A stretch of 8,713 nucleotides of DNA, taken from Betaproteobacteria bacterium. GTDB taxonomy: Bacteria > Pseudomonadota > Gammaproteobacteria > Burkholderiales > Burkholderiaceae_C. The stretch is taken from NCBI GenBank assembly GCA_025354965.1, contig JANXLW010000339.1:1-8713 (forward strand), given 5' to 3'. The translations under genes and the position numbers were made by a program. Shown in pieces: positions 1 to 6,431 of the stretch. A model generated the notes under the pieces. The model worked only from the letters and a program-made list of their open reading frames with translations, searched no databases and had not been told where the DNA came from. Each line of letters opens with the position of its first letter. Position 1 is the stretch's first letter.

Positions 1-545
1 CGTGCAACGCCATGGGTGATGGCGCTCTTGCCCATGCGCTCGCGCCCATGTTCGCGCAGCGCATGGGCGATTTCATGGCCCATGACCATGGCAATTTCGT
101 CGTCGGTCAGTTTCAGTTGTTTCAGAATGCCCAGGTAGAAGGCAATCTTGCCCCCCGGCATGCAGAAGGCATTGACCTGGGTGGAGCCGATCAGGTTGAC
201 CTCCCAGCGCCAGTCTTTGGCCCGTGGGTTCCAGGAGATGGTAAATGGAATGATGCGCTGGGCAATGGCGCGCAGCCGACGCACCTGCGGGTGTTCCTTG
301 GCGCCGAGCGCGTTTTTTTCGGCGGCCTGCTGCAGCAATTGTGCGTATTGCTGGCCGGCGGAGCGCTCCACTCCTTCGGCCGGAACCAGTCGGCTAAACG
401 CCGAATTGTTGCCGACGTCGACACCATCGCGCGCATGGGCATGCTCGGCCCCACCGCACAGGGCGAGCGCCAAGGCCAACAAAGACAGCCAATGGGCCGG
501 TCGCTGATGGGTCCACCCCTGAATGCAATCAAAACCAGTTTTCAT
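1..545 (-). CDS. M48 family metalloprotease, secreted (5' part, runs off window)
   Basis: This is the first 181 codons of a zinc metalloprotease; the gene continues past base 1. Reading from the ATG at 543-545, the protein opens with a hydrophobic stretch (residues ~19-30) ending in A-H-A at 36-38, which fits a Sec signal peptide cut by signal peptidase I. No convincing lipobox precedes Cys30. The catalytic HEIAH motif (HExxH) is at residues 157-161, preceded by the M48-typical VNAFCMPGGKIAFYLGIL segment (124-141), in which NAF and the PGG turn are family hallmarks. Proteins of this kind (LoiP/BepA/YggG group) degrade or help assemble outer-membrane proteins in the periplasm. The second zinc-ligand region lies outside the window. 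A purine-rich GGGGGA lies about 12 nt upstream of the start. It is divergent from the small ORF/permease pair with only 17 bp between start codons. Family assignment is firm; the exact subtype is not. Confidence 0.92.
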   Translation of the reverse strand, partial: MKTGFDCIQGWTHQRPAHWLSLLALALALCGGAEHAHARDGVDVGNNSAFSRLVPAEGVERSAGQQYAQLLQQAAEKNALGAKEHPQVRRLRAIAQRIIPFTISWNPRAKDWRWEVNLIGSTQVNAFCMPGGKIAFYLGILKQLKLTDDEIAMVMGHEIAHALREHGRERMGKSAITHGVA

Positions 546-562
546 GGCGGTATTATTCCCCC

Positions 563-682
563 ATGACCACACTACCGCTCGGCCCCTCTTTCTTGGCTGA
601 CAAGCCGTCATGGCTTGATCCCTTGAAGGTCTATCCCTCGCTGGGCCAGCTGGGGCGCTCCAGCCAAAGAGGCCATCGATGA
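563..682 (+). CDS. Short 39-codon ORF overlapping the permease start (possible remnant)
   Basis: An ATG at 563 opens a 39-codon frame whose TGA overlaps the ATG of the permease in an ATGA arrangement at 679-682. No Shine-Dalgarno sequence precedes it. The predicted peptide contains SWLDPLKVYPSLGQLGRS. The segment WLDPLKVY resembles, from memory, the extreme N-terminus seen in some beta-proteobacterial AmpG proteins (W-x-D-x-L-x-V-Y before the first membrane helix). Three readings are possible: a translated leader that couples permease translation, the stump of an older ampG displaced by the present one, or a chance frame. It carries no membrane segment or known domain. Confidence 0.3.
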   Translation: MTTLPLGPSFLADKPSWLDPLKVYPSLGQLGRSSQRGHR

Positions 683-2007
683 CCGAAGCCATCTCCACCG
701 CGCGCCGAAAACGCTCTGCGCTGGAGGTGCTGCACGAGCTCGGACAGCCCAAGGTCGCGGTCATGCTGGCGCTGGGGTTCGCCTCGGGCTTGCCGTTCCT
801 GCTAACCGCCAACACTTTCGGTTACTGGCTGCGGGACGACGGCACGGGCTTGGTTGCCATCGGGTTCATCTCGTGGGTCGGTTTCGCGTACGCCTTCAAA
901 GTGTACTGGTCGCCGCTGGTGGACCGCATCGATGTGCCGCTGCTGGGCCACCTGGGGCGTCGTCGCGGCTGGATGCTGCTGTGCCAGCTTCTTATCACCA
1001 TCGGGCTGCTGGGCATGGCCGCTGTCGGGACCGCGGGCGGGCTCGCGACCATCGGCGCCTTCGCATTGTTGACGGCCTTCGCCTCGGCCACGCAGGATAT
1101 CGCGATCGACGCCTGGCGCATCGAGTCGGCGTCCGACGCTGACGAAGTGGGGCTGATGACCTCGGCGGCGCAGGTCGGATACCGCATTGCCGTGCTCGTT
1201 ACCGACGCCTTGATCATCGCCGCGGCGGCACGCGTCGGATGGGCAATGTCGTACGTTGGCATGGCGGTGCTGATGGCGCTGTGCACGATTGCAACGCTGT
1301 TCGCCTCCGAGCCGACCCGCGCCGATGTGGTATTGCATCAGAAGCCCCCACTGTGGACCCTACGCGGCCTCGCCGATGCGATCATCGGTCCGTTCCTCGA
1401 CTTCTTCGCCAAGCACAAAGGCGCCGGGCTGGTCATGCTGCTCATGGTGGCGCTCTATCGCCTGCCCGACTTCGTGATGGGGCCGATGTACAACCCTTTC
1501 TACCACGACCTCGGGCTCTCCAAGGACACAGTCGCCTGGGTACGCGGCTCCTTCGGCCTGGTCGCCCTGTTCCTCGGCATCGCTACGGCCGGCCTCAGCG
1601 CCGTGCGGCTCGGCTTGTTGCCAACGCTGATCGCAGGGCTCGTGCTCGAAGGCTTCGGCACGGCGGCATTCGCCGTGCTCAGCGTCAACCCCGACACGTC
1701 AATTTTTGCCGCGGTGATGACCCTCGACGCTTTTGCGCAGGCCTTCGCAGGCGTGGCTCTGGTAACGTACATGTCGAGCCTGACGAGCCTCGGCTACACC
1801 GCCACCCAGTACGCCATGTTGTCCTCTACGTACGCTTTGCTCGGCAAGTTCCTGAAAGGATTCTCAGGGATTGCGGTCGAAACACTCACGCCCACCCACG
1901 GACTTCTGGGCGCCTACGCCACGGCGTTCGTGGCCACCGGCCTGACCGCAGTCCCGCCCCTGCTGCTATTGCTGCTGCTTTGGCGCATGCAGCGGCTCAG
2001 GCGCTGA
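679..2007 (+). CDS. ampG: AmpG-family muropeptide permease (PAT/MFS transporter)
   Basis: A 442-residue inner-membrane protein of the PAT family of the major facilitator superfamily, the group of AmpG. AmpG imports anhydro-muropeptides (GlcNAc-anhydroMurNAc peptides) released by cell-wall turnover, feeding peptidoglycan recycling and, where AmpR/AmpC exist, beta-lactamase induction. Visible family motifs: LGFASGLP in the first helix (32-39), KVYWSPLVDR (74-83), the cytoplasmic loop LGRRRGW (92-98), and ASATQDIAIDAWR (135-147), matching the AmpG ASATQDIxxDAWR signature. The hydrophobicity pattern fits about 12 membrane helices; the C-terminus is a Leu-rich helix followed by a basic tail. The length is slightly below E. 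coli AmpG (about 490). An AAGAGG ribosome-binding site at 667-672 supports this start, as does the ATGA overlap with the preceding small ORF. GC looks higher than in the two-component genes downstream. Substrate assignment rests on homology only; a related PAT-family solute is possible. Confidence 0.85.
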   Translation: MTEAISTARRKRSALEVLHELGQPKVAVMLALGFASGLPFLLTANTFGYWLRDDGTGLVAIGFISWVGFAYAFKVYWSPLVDRIDVPLLGHLGRRRGWMLLCQLLITIGLLGMAAVGTAGGLATIGAFALLTAFASATQDIAIDAWRIESASDADEVGLMTSAAQVGYRIAVLVTDALIIAAAARVGWAMSYVGMAVLMALCTIATLFASEPTRADVVLHQKPPLWTLRGLADAIIGPFLDFFAKHKGAGLVMLLMVALYRLPDFVMGPMYNPFYHDLGLSKDTVAWVRGSFGLVALFLGIATAGLSAVRLGLLPTLIAGLVLEGFGTAAFAVLSVNPDTSIFAAVMTLDAFAQAFAGVALVTYMSSLTSLGYTATQYAMLSSTYALLGKFLKGFSGIAVETLTPTHGLLGAYATAFVATGLTAVPPLLLLLLLWRMQRLRR

Positions 2008-2123
2008 ACATTAAATCAGTCATAAAATCCGCTTGAAATGACGACATATTGCTCATTAATAAATAGCAATCGACAATCTGAGAACCTGTTCCAATCGGTC
2101 TTTTTCGACCCGGCCGCACGGTA

Positions 2124-2138
2124 TTTACCAAACTTTAC
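2124..2138. promoter_or_regulatory. CpxR-like tandem box upstream of the two-component operon
   Basis: TTTAC-N5-TTTAC on the plus strand reads GTAAA-N5-GTAAA on the minus strand, which is exactly the published CpxR recognition pattern of enterobacteria. The two half-sites are 10 bp apart, one helical turn, as expected for a tandem dimer of an OmpR-class regulator. The box lies 56 bp before the regulator start codon, so autoregulation is the natural reading. The surrounding 2008-2193 gap is AT-richer than its flanks and holds no ORF. GATAAA at 2180-2185 could be a -10 element, but no good -35 is paired with it. Confidence 0.5.
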
Positions 2139-2193
2139 AGAGCCTACAGCCAGCACGTACACGCTGCTCGGCACCTGGCGATAAACTGCCGCC

Positions 2194-2898
2194 ATGAGTC
2201 AACACTTGTTAATGATTGAAGACGATGCCCGCCTGGCGCAAATGGTGAGCGAGTACCTGGGGCAAAACGGTTTCATGGTAAGTCATGCAGGCGATGGGCA
2301 AACTGGTCTGGAGACCTTGCAGTCGGCGGTACCTGACCTGGTCATACTTGACCTGATGTTGCCAGACGTTGATGGCCTGGAGGTTTGTCGTCGCATTCGT
2401 TCCATGCCTGGTGCGCTGGCGCAAATCCCGGTGTTGATGCTGACCGCCAAGGGCGATCCAATGGACCGCATCATTGGGCTCGAAATCGGGGCCGATGACT
2501 ACCTGCCAAAACCTTTCGAGCCGCGCGAACTGCTGGCGCGTATTCGCGCTGTATTGCGCCGTCGCGTGGAAGGCTCGCCCGCTGGTGGCAAGCAACTGCG
2601 TTTCGGCACACTTGAGATCGACCGCGATGCCCGTACTGTCAGTGTGGCGGGACTGCCCTGTGATTTAACTTCATATCAGTTTGACCTGCTGACGGCGCTG
2701 GCCGAGCGGGCTGGTCGGGTGCTCACGCGGGACCAGATCATGGAGGCCGTGCGAGGTCGTGAGCTCGATGCCTTTGACCGTTCAATCGACGTACACATGG
2801 GGCGCATTCGCGCTGCCATTGAAATCGACGCCAAAGACCCCAAACGCATTCTCACCGTGCGCGGCGTTGGCTATGTGTTTGCTCGTCAGCAAGACTGA
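2194..2898 (+). CDS. OmpR/CpxR-class response regulator
   Basis: A 234-residue cytoplasmic DNA-binding response regulator. The receiver domain (about 4-118) has the acidic pair D10/D11, the phospho-acceptor D53 in VILDLMLPDVDG, T84 and K106 in the KPF motif, so all switch residues are present. The C-terminal winged helix (about 135-230) has the OmpR-type pattern including RVLTRDQIMEAVRG, RSIDVHMGRIR and the terminal VRGVGYVF hairpin. Its stop is 2 bp before the kinase ATG, so the two are cotranscribed and probably translationally coupled. No Shine-Dalgarno is obvious before its own ATG (aaactgccgcc), so initiation may be weak or leaderless. Among known families it is closest in style to CpxR/RstA; the GTAAA-N5-GTAAA box upstream agrees with a CpxR-like specificity. 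The cognate signal cannot be read from the sequence. Confidence 0.93.
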   Translation: MSQHLLMIEDDARLAQMVSEYLGQNGFMVSHAGDGQTGLETLQSAVPDLVILDLMLPDVDGLEVCRRIRSMPGALAQIPVLMLTAKGDPMDRIIGLEIGADDYLPKPFEPRELLARIRAVLRRRVEGSPAGGKQLRFGTLEIDRDARTVSVAGLPCDLTSYQFDLLTALAERAGRVLTRDQIMEAVRGRELDAFDRSIDVHMGRIRAAIEIDAKDPKRILTVRGVGYVFARQQD

Positions 2899-2900
2899 AA

Positions 2901-4181
2901 ATGTTTTTAAAGAAGCTGTACAGCCGCATCTGGCTGGCCGTCGTCCTGGCGGTGGCGGTGCTCACGTTTTTGGTTGGCTGGGCTTGGCGACTCGCTGTCG
3001 AGCCGCCATTGCGCGACGTGATTGTCCGCAATGAAGCGGGCCAAATCATAGGCAGCGGCCATTCCCGCAGAAGAAGGCCACCCGGCGCCGGTATTGGCGC
3101 CACCCCGCCCGGCGAGCCACAGGCGCAGGGACCGTCGTTTGGCATGCAGAGTCAAAATGGCAACGGACCGGAGTTTGTAGTTCTCATGCTCGACGGTCAA
3201 ATTGTGCACATGCAATTGCCGCGGTCGCCACAGTCAGCCTGGAACCGACCCCCATTCGGATTTTTCTGGACTTTGGCGCTGGTGGCAATTGCAGTGGCTT
3301 TGGCCACCTACCCAATTATCCGCACACTCACGCGGCGTCTTGAATTGCTGCAAAACGGGGTTGAGAAATGGGGTGAAGGCGATCTCTCCATTCGTGTGCC
3401 TGAAGTTGGGCAGGATGAAGTGGCATTTCTGGCCGCGCGTTTCAATCTGGCTGCCCAGCGAATTGAGACCCTGGTGAAGTCGCATGAGTCGTTACTGGCA
3501 TCTCAAAAGTCGTTACTCGCCAATGCTTCGCACGAGCTTCGGTCGCCGCTGACCCGGATTCGAATGGGGATGGAGTTGATGGGCTCACCCTCGTCCCCGA
3601 CTTTTAAGAACGAGATCACGCGCAATATCGCCGAGTTGGATCAGTTGATTGAAGAGATTTTGCTCGCCAGTCGGCTCGATGCCCGGGAAGCCGATATGGG
3701 AACGATAGAGTCGGTGGACCTGATCGGTCTGGCGGCCGAGGAATGCGCGCGAGTGGACGCCGAATTGGAGGTTCAATTGGCGCCAGATCAGACAAACCCC
3801 GACCTCAAATCACCGGGGGCAATATTGCCGGTGCAGGGTGTTACCAAATTATTGCGTCGCGTTATGCGCAACCTGCTTGAGAACGCGCGCCGCCACGCCG
3901 CCAGCAAAATCACCGTGATGTTGGGTCAGGCCGATGGTCAGGCGGTGATTCGTGTCTGCGATAGTGGCCCCGGCGTGCCACCTGAATTGAGCGAGCGTAT
4001 TTTTGAGCCGTTTTACCGGTTGCCCGGCGCCACCGAGCGTGATGGTGGTGTCGGTTTGGGGCTGTCCCTGGTGAAATCCATTGTTATTCGCCATGGCGGC
4101 AGTGTGCATTGTGAGAATCGCGTCGAAGGCGGTGCCTGCTTTGTCGTTCGCTTGCCATTGAGGTCCGACAACAATAATTAA
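2901..4181 (+). CDS. Sensor histidine kinase, CpxA/RstB-like
   Basis: A 426-residue membrane sensor kinase, partner of the regulator 2 bp upstream. Order of parts: N-terminal helix (~10-30), periplasmic loop (~31-118), second helix (~119-140), HAMP linker (~140-193), HisKA dimerisation domain with phospho-acceptor His211 in ASHELRSPLTRIRMG, and an HATPase_c domain. The ATPase has the N-box RNLLENARRHA (323-333), G1 box DSGPGVP (354-360), F-box IFEPFYRL (367-374) and G2 box GGVGLGLSLVKSI (382-394). All catalytic motifs are intact. The sensor loop is short (about 88 residues) and unusually rich in Gly, Pro, Arg and Gln between residues 55 and 90, with no recognisable sensor domain. His211 sits in an HELRSPLTR context, as in CpxA and RstB. 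The signal is unknown; an envelope condition is inferred from topology and from the CpxR-type box in front of the operon. Confidence 0.93.
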   Translation: MFLKKLYSRIWLAVVLAVAVLTFLVGWAWRLAVEPPLRDVIVRNEAGQIIGSGHSRRRRPPGAGIGATPPGEPQAQGPSFGMQSQNGNGPEFVVLMLDGQIVHMQLPRSPQSAWNRPPFGFFWTLALVAIAVALATYPIIRTLTRRLELLQNGVEKWGEGDLSIRVPEVGQDEVAFLAARFNLAAQRIETLVKSHESLLASQKSLLANASHELRSPLTRIRMGMELMGSPSSPTFKNEITRNIAELDQLIEEILLASRLDAREADMGTIESVDLIGLAAEECARVDAELEVQLAPDQTNPDLKSPGAILPVQGVTKLLRRVMRNLLENARRHAASKITVMLGQADGQAVIRVCDSGPGVPPELSERIFEPFYRLPGATERDGGVGLGLSLVKSIVIRHGGSVHCENRVEGGACFVVRLPLRSDNNN

Positions 4182-4223
4182 ACCGTGCGAAAAGTCACGA
4201 TTTCTCTGAAAAGTTGAGGTCAT

Positions 4224-4241
4224 ATCCCCCAAATGGGGGAT
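4224..4241. promoter_or_regulatory. Perfect GC-rich palindrome, candidate operator
   Basis: ATCCCCCA-AA-TGGGGGAT is an 18-bp sequence with perfect 8-bp arms and a 2-bp centre. The near-zero loop makes a protein-binding operator more likely than a transcript hairpin. It lies 43 bp after the sensor-kinase stop and about 55-75 bp before the possible small-RNA start. A smaller inverted repeat, TTAGC-CTC-GCTAA, follows at 4254-4266. The binding protein is not known. Confidence 0.35.
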
Positions 4242-4297
4242 GGTACGCAAGGGTTAGCCTCGCTAAAGTTGGCACAACTGCTGTCACAGTACTCAAA

Positions 4298-4411
4298 CGT
4301 TGGGGTTCGGTCAGAAAAGCAAGACAAGTAAGCAATTTAGTTTTTTTTCCAGAGCTCCAACGACGTTCCTTCGGGAACTTTTACAAAGCCACCTTCGGGT
4401 GGCTTTTTTTT
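4298..4411 (+). ncRNA. Candidate structured small RNA or long 3' UTR
   Basis: No convincing protein is encoded here, yet the stretch folds well. CGTTGGGG (4298-4305) can pair with CTCCAACG (4355-4362), giving 8 bp with one G-U. A second stem follows, GTTCC-TTCG-GGAAC (4365-4378), and then the intrinsic terminator (4385-4411). The enclosed loop is A- and U-rich (AGAAAAGCAAGACAAG and an 8-T run), as in many Hfq-binding RNAs. The 5' end is uncertain: TTGGCAC at 4269-4275 resembles a sigma-54 -24 element but the -12 part is degenerate. The region may instead be the long (about 200 nt) 3' UTR of the kinase mRNA, possibly processed. The call rests on structure alone. Confidence 0.33.
4385..4411 (+). 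terminator. Rho-independent terminator with UUCG loop
   Basis: A perfect 9-bp stem, AAAGCCACC (4385-4393) and GGTGGCTTT (4398-4406), encloses a stabilising TTCG tetraloop and runs into an 8-T tract at 4404-4411. This is a textbook plus-strand intrinsic terminator. It would end the two-component operon and/or the candidate small RNA in front of it. Confidence 0.88.
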
Positions 4412-4714
4412 GAGCTGATCAACCCGGCTGCCCTGTATTCAGGTCGAAGCTGCAGTGGCGATCAAGCTCGAGCAACAGAGTCGCGTCGGTGAAATCCTCA
4501 AAGCCCGAGACATGTTCGGCACCACCGTTTTGGAAATCGAAACGAGCCAAGTGCCAGCGTCGGTTGTATGCACGTTGCTACCAGTTCACCAGTTTGAAGT
4601 CGATCATGCTTCCGGCATGGCGACTTGCCAGCAGGTGAATTGACAGACTACCAACGCTTTAAGAGCGCGGCCAGGCACAGGTACCATTCAGACTGAGCAT
4701 CGGGTAGTGAGCAA
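4412..4714. other. Stretch without a recognisable gene
   Basis: About 300 bp between the terminator and the 3' end of the TerC gene. A 62-codon frame begins with GTG at 4455 and ends at 4643 (starting VAIKLEQQSRVGEILKARD). Its third-position GC is moderately high, but it has no ribosome-binding site, no ATG start and no family I recognise. The opposite strand also holds a short open stretch here, interrupted by stops. I treat both as chance frames or a decayed gene fragment. No clear terminator for the minus-strand TerC gene is visible. Confidence 0.3.
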
Positions 4715-5473
4715 TCACCCGGATTTTTCCATGGCTCTTGCCGCTCTTTGACGATTCGAGCGGGCGCGCAGATTGAGCGCCTCGACGACCAGCGAGAACG
4801 CCATCGCGGCATAAAGAAAGCCTTTGGGTATGTGCATGTCAAAGGCTTCGGCGGTGAGTGCCATGCCGATCATCACGAGAAAGGCAAGCGCCAACACTTT
4901 GACCGATGGATGCCGCTCAACAAACTCCCCAATCGGCTTTGCAGCTATCAGCATCACGATTACCGAGAAGATGACTGCCGCGATCATCACGCCAAGCTGA
5001 TCGACCATGCCGACGGCGGTGATCACTGAGTCAAGCGAGAACACAATGTCGACGATAGCGATCTGTCCGATGGTTCCCCAAAACAATTTTCCACTGGTAG
5101 CCTTGAGTGCGTCGGCAGGGGGTGACTTGTGTTGATTGCGGTCCTCGACTTCGAGAAATATCTCTTGCGATGCTTTGTAAAGCAAGAATAAGCCGCCAAT
5201 GAGCAATACCAGATCTCGCCCACTGAAGCCATTGCCAGCCAGGGTAAAGATGTCATCTGTCAGACCCATCACCCGGCTGAGAAAGAACAATAGCAGCAGG
5301 CGTGTAACCATCGCGAAACCTAGGCCCAGAGCGCGCCCATTGTCGCGCTGATGCGCGGGCAGTCGGCCAACCATTATCGAGATGAAGATAATGTTGTCGA
5401 TGCCCAAAACGACCTCCAGGGCAGCAAGCATGACAAAGGCGAGCCAGACGTTCGGGTCAAGAAGAAATTCCAT
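4715..5473 (-). CDS. TerC family integral membrane protein (YgdQ-like)
   Basis: A 252-residue inner-membrane protein with about seven hydrophobic helices. It follows E. coli YgdQ closely along its length: DPNVWLAFVMLAALEVVLGIDNIIF (7-30) with the signature GIDN (24-27), GRDLVLLIGGLFLLYKASQEI (85-105), DIVFSLDSVITAVG (142-155), and EFVERHPSVKVLALAFL (183-199). The acidic residues E20, D26, D142 and D148 inside helices are the conserved putative metal-binding positions. TerC proteins are linked to tellurite resistance operons and, in characterised members, to manganese export; which ion this one moves is not known. The Met at 5471-5473 is preferred over an in-frame start at 5551 because homology begins there and a CGGA sequence precedes it. 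TATAGT on the minus strand at 5538-5543 could be its -10 element, without a good -35. It is monocistronic and divergent from the lipocalin gene. Confidence 0.92.
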   Translation of the reverse strand: MEFLLDPNVWLAFVMLAALEVVLGIDNIIFISIMVGRLPAHQRDNGRALGLGFAMVTRLLLLFFLSRVMGLTDDIFTLAGNGFSGRDLVLLIGGLFLLYKASQEIFLEVEDRNQHKSPPADALKATSGKLFWGTIGQIAIVDIVFSLDSVITAVGMVDQLGVMIAAVIFSVIVMLIAAKPIGEFVERHPSVKVLALAFLVMIGMALTAEAFDMHIPKGFLYAAMAFSLVVEALNLRARSNRQRAARAMEKSG

Positions 5474-5771
5474 CGATACAAATCCGGTATTGAAAAAAAA
5501 GTTAGCCTTTGCCCCATGCTTACTGACCACAGGTCGCACTATAACTGTCATGTTTGCGTAGTTGTATTTTTACCGGGAAGAGGTAACCGTTGCCCGCCTT
5601 TGATCAGGTGCCGCGCCCCGGTAACTGCGATGGAACGGGTCAACGCGGTCTTATCGACGGTGGTTACGCGCATTGCCGGGCGATAACCGCGTGAGGAAAG
5701 TCCTTGGCGTCTGAACTGAGTTTGAATTGTGTTCCCATGGGTTCTTCACGAAGCTTCAAAACGTCATTCAC
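5474..5771. other. Divergent intergenic region with inverted repeat
   Basis: A 298-bp non-coding gap shared by TerC (minus) and the lipocalin (plus); promoters for both must lie here. It contains an imperfect hairpin at 5662-5688, GGTTACGC paired with GCG-a-TAACC across a 10-nt loop with one bulged A. It also has GGTAAC at two places (5582-5587, 5620-5625) and the string GAGGAAAGTCC at 5692-5702. I looked for a manganese (yybP-ykoY) riboswitch in front of TerC and did not see its conserved GGGGAGTAG core. Confidence 0.4.
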
Positions 5772-6344
5772 ATGAAATCAGCACGAGTCACTTTACTACT
5801 ATTTTTATGCGCTATCGCCACACTGGCGAACGGGCAAGTCGGTCCCAATGGCAGTCAGAAAGCCACCGGGGCTTTGAGTACCATTGCGGCTCTCGATGTA
5901 CCCCGTTTCATGGGCACCTGGTTTGAGATTGCCAGATATCCCAACTGGTTTCAGAAAAAGTGCGTGAGCGACACAAAAGCCGTCTATCGCCAACTACCTG
6001 ACGGCACGTTGCAGGTCGTCAACCGCTGCATCACAGAAGGCGCAAAGGAAAGCGAGGTGGTTGGTGCTGCACGCCAGATGGGTGACGCGACGGCACCCAA
6101 ACTGGAGGTGCGCTTTGCGCCCGCATGGCTTTCCTTTCTTCCCGCAGTGTGGGGTGACTACTGGGTCATAGACCTGGACCCGGAATATCGATTGGTGGCT
6201 GTTAGCGAGCCGAAGCGGCAATACCTCTGGATTCTTTCCAGAACGCCAAAGGTCAATCAAAAAGTCTATGAAGAACTTCTGGCCCGGCTGGAGAAAAAGG
6301 GGTTTGACATCCATAAGCTTGAAATCACCAGGCAGCAAGAATGA
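5772..6344 (+). CDS. blc: Bacterial lipocalin (Blc-like), periplasmic
   Basis: A 190-residue secreted lipocalin, the single-domain beta-barrel family that binds lipids such as lysophospholipids or fatty acids in the cell envelope. The start at 5772 gives a clean signal peptide (hydrophobic 6-18, likely cut after ANG at 19-21); an upstream TTG at 5727 would add 15 hydrophilic residues and is less likely. Neither start has a good ribosome-binding site. Family motifs: LDVPRFMGTWFEIARYPNWF (41-60) with the GTW lipocalin signature, WGDYWVIDLDPEYR (127-140), and YLWILSRTP (151-159), all as in E. coli Blc. Unlike Blc it has no lipobox, so it is probably soluble rather than membrane-anchored. Cys64 and Cys86 are spaced as a possible disulfide. 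It is transcribed alone and converges on the cupin gene. The specific ligand is unknown. Confidence 0.92.
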   Translation: MKSARVTLLLFLCAIATLANGQVGPNGSQKATGALSTIAALDVPRFMGTWFEIARYPNWFQKKCVSDTKAVYRQLPDGTLQVVNRCITEGAKESEVVGAARQMGDATAPKLEVRFAPAWLSFLPAVWGDYWVIDLDPEYRLVAVSEPKRQYLWILSRTPKVNQKVYEELLARLEKKGFDIHKLEITRQQE

Positions 6345-6396
6345 CGCTGGAGGCAATCCCACGGGCGGTACCGGGTTATATTGGCCTGACCGTCTG

Positions 6397-6421
6397 ACTC
6401 GTTTCGTCAAACCGAGTTCTT
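6397..6421. terminator. Weak hairpin between convergent genes
   Basis: ACTCGTTT (6397-6404) pairs with AAA-c-CGAGT (6409-6417), one bulged C, around a CGTC loop, followed on the plus strand by TCTT. It sits between the lipocalin stop and the end of the cupin gene, where a terminator is expected. The T-tract is poor, so efficiency is doubtful. Confidence 0.35.
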
Positions 6422-6431
6422 GCAGCGCTGT

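Noticed and set aside
12..566. 184-codon plus-strand open frame
   Set aside because: It is the antisense shadow of the M48 protease, whose frame carries HEIAH and a signal peptide; the plus frame has no recognisable family.
1239..2036. 265-codon frame inside the permease gene
   Set aside because: Arg- and Ala-rich composition typical of an out-of-frame reading of GC-rich DNA; the permease frame has all AmpG motifs.
4269..4284. Sigma-54 promoter before the candidate small RNA
   Set aside because: TTGGCAC is a perfect -24 element, but at the required distance the -12 element reads CTGT instead of TTGC, so the essential GC is lost; not strong enough to call.
4214..4492. 92-codon TTG-initiated frame across the terminator
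   Set aside because: It translates the palindrome, both hairpins and the T-tract (e.g. ATFGWLFF from the terminator), has no ribosome-binding site, and is better explained as non-coding.
5692..5702. GAGGAAAGTCC, identical to a conserved RNase P RNA (P4) string
   Set aside because: None of the neighbouring RNase P helices or the downstream conserved regions is present; an isolated 11-base match is probably chance.
5474..5726. yybP-ykoY manganese riboswitch upstream of TerC; TPP-like CACCTGATC on the minus strand
   Set aside because: The GGGGAGTAG core of yybP-ykoY is absent, and the TPP-like string lacks the accompanying CTGAGA element.
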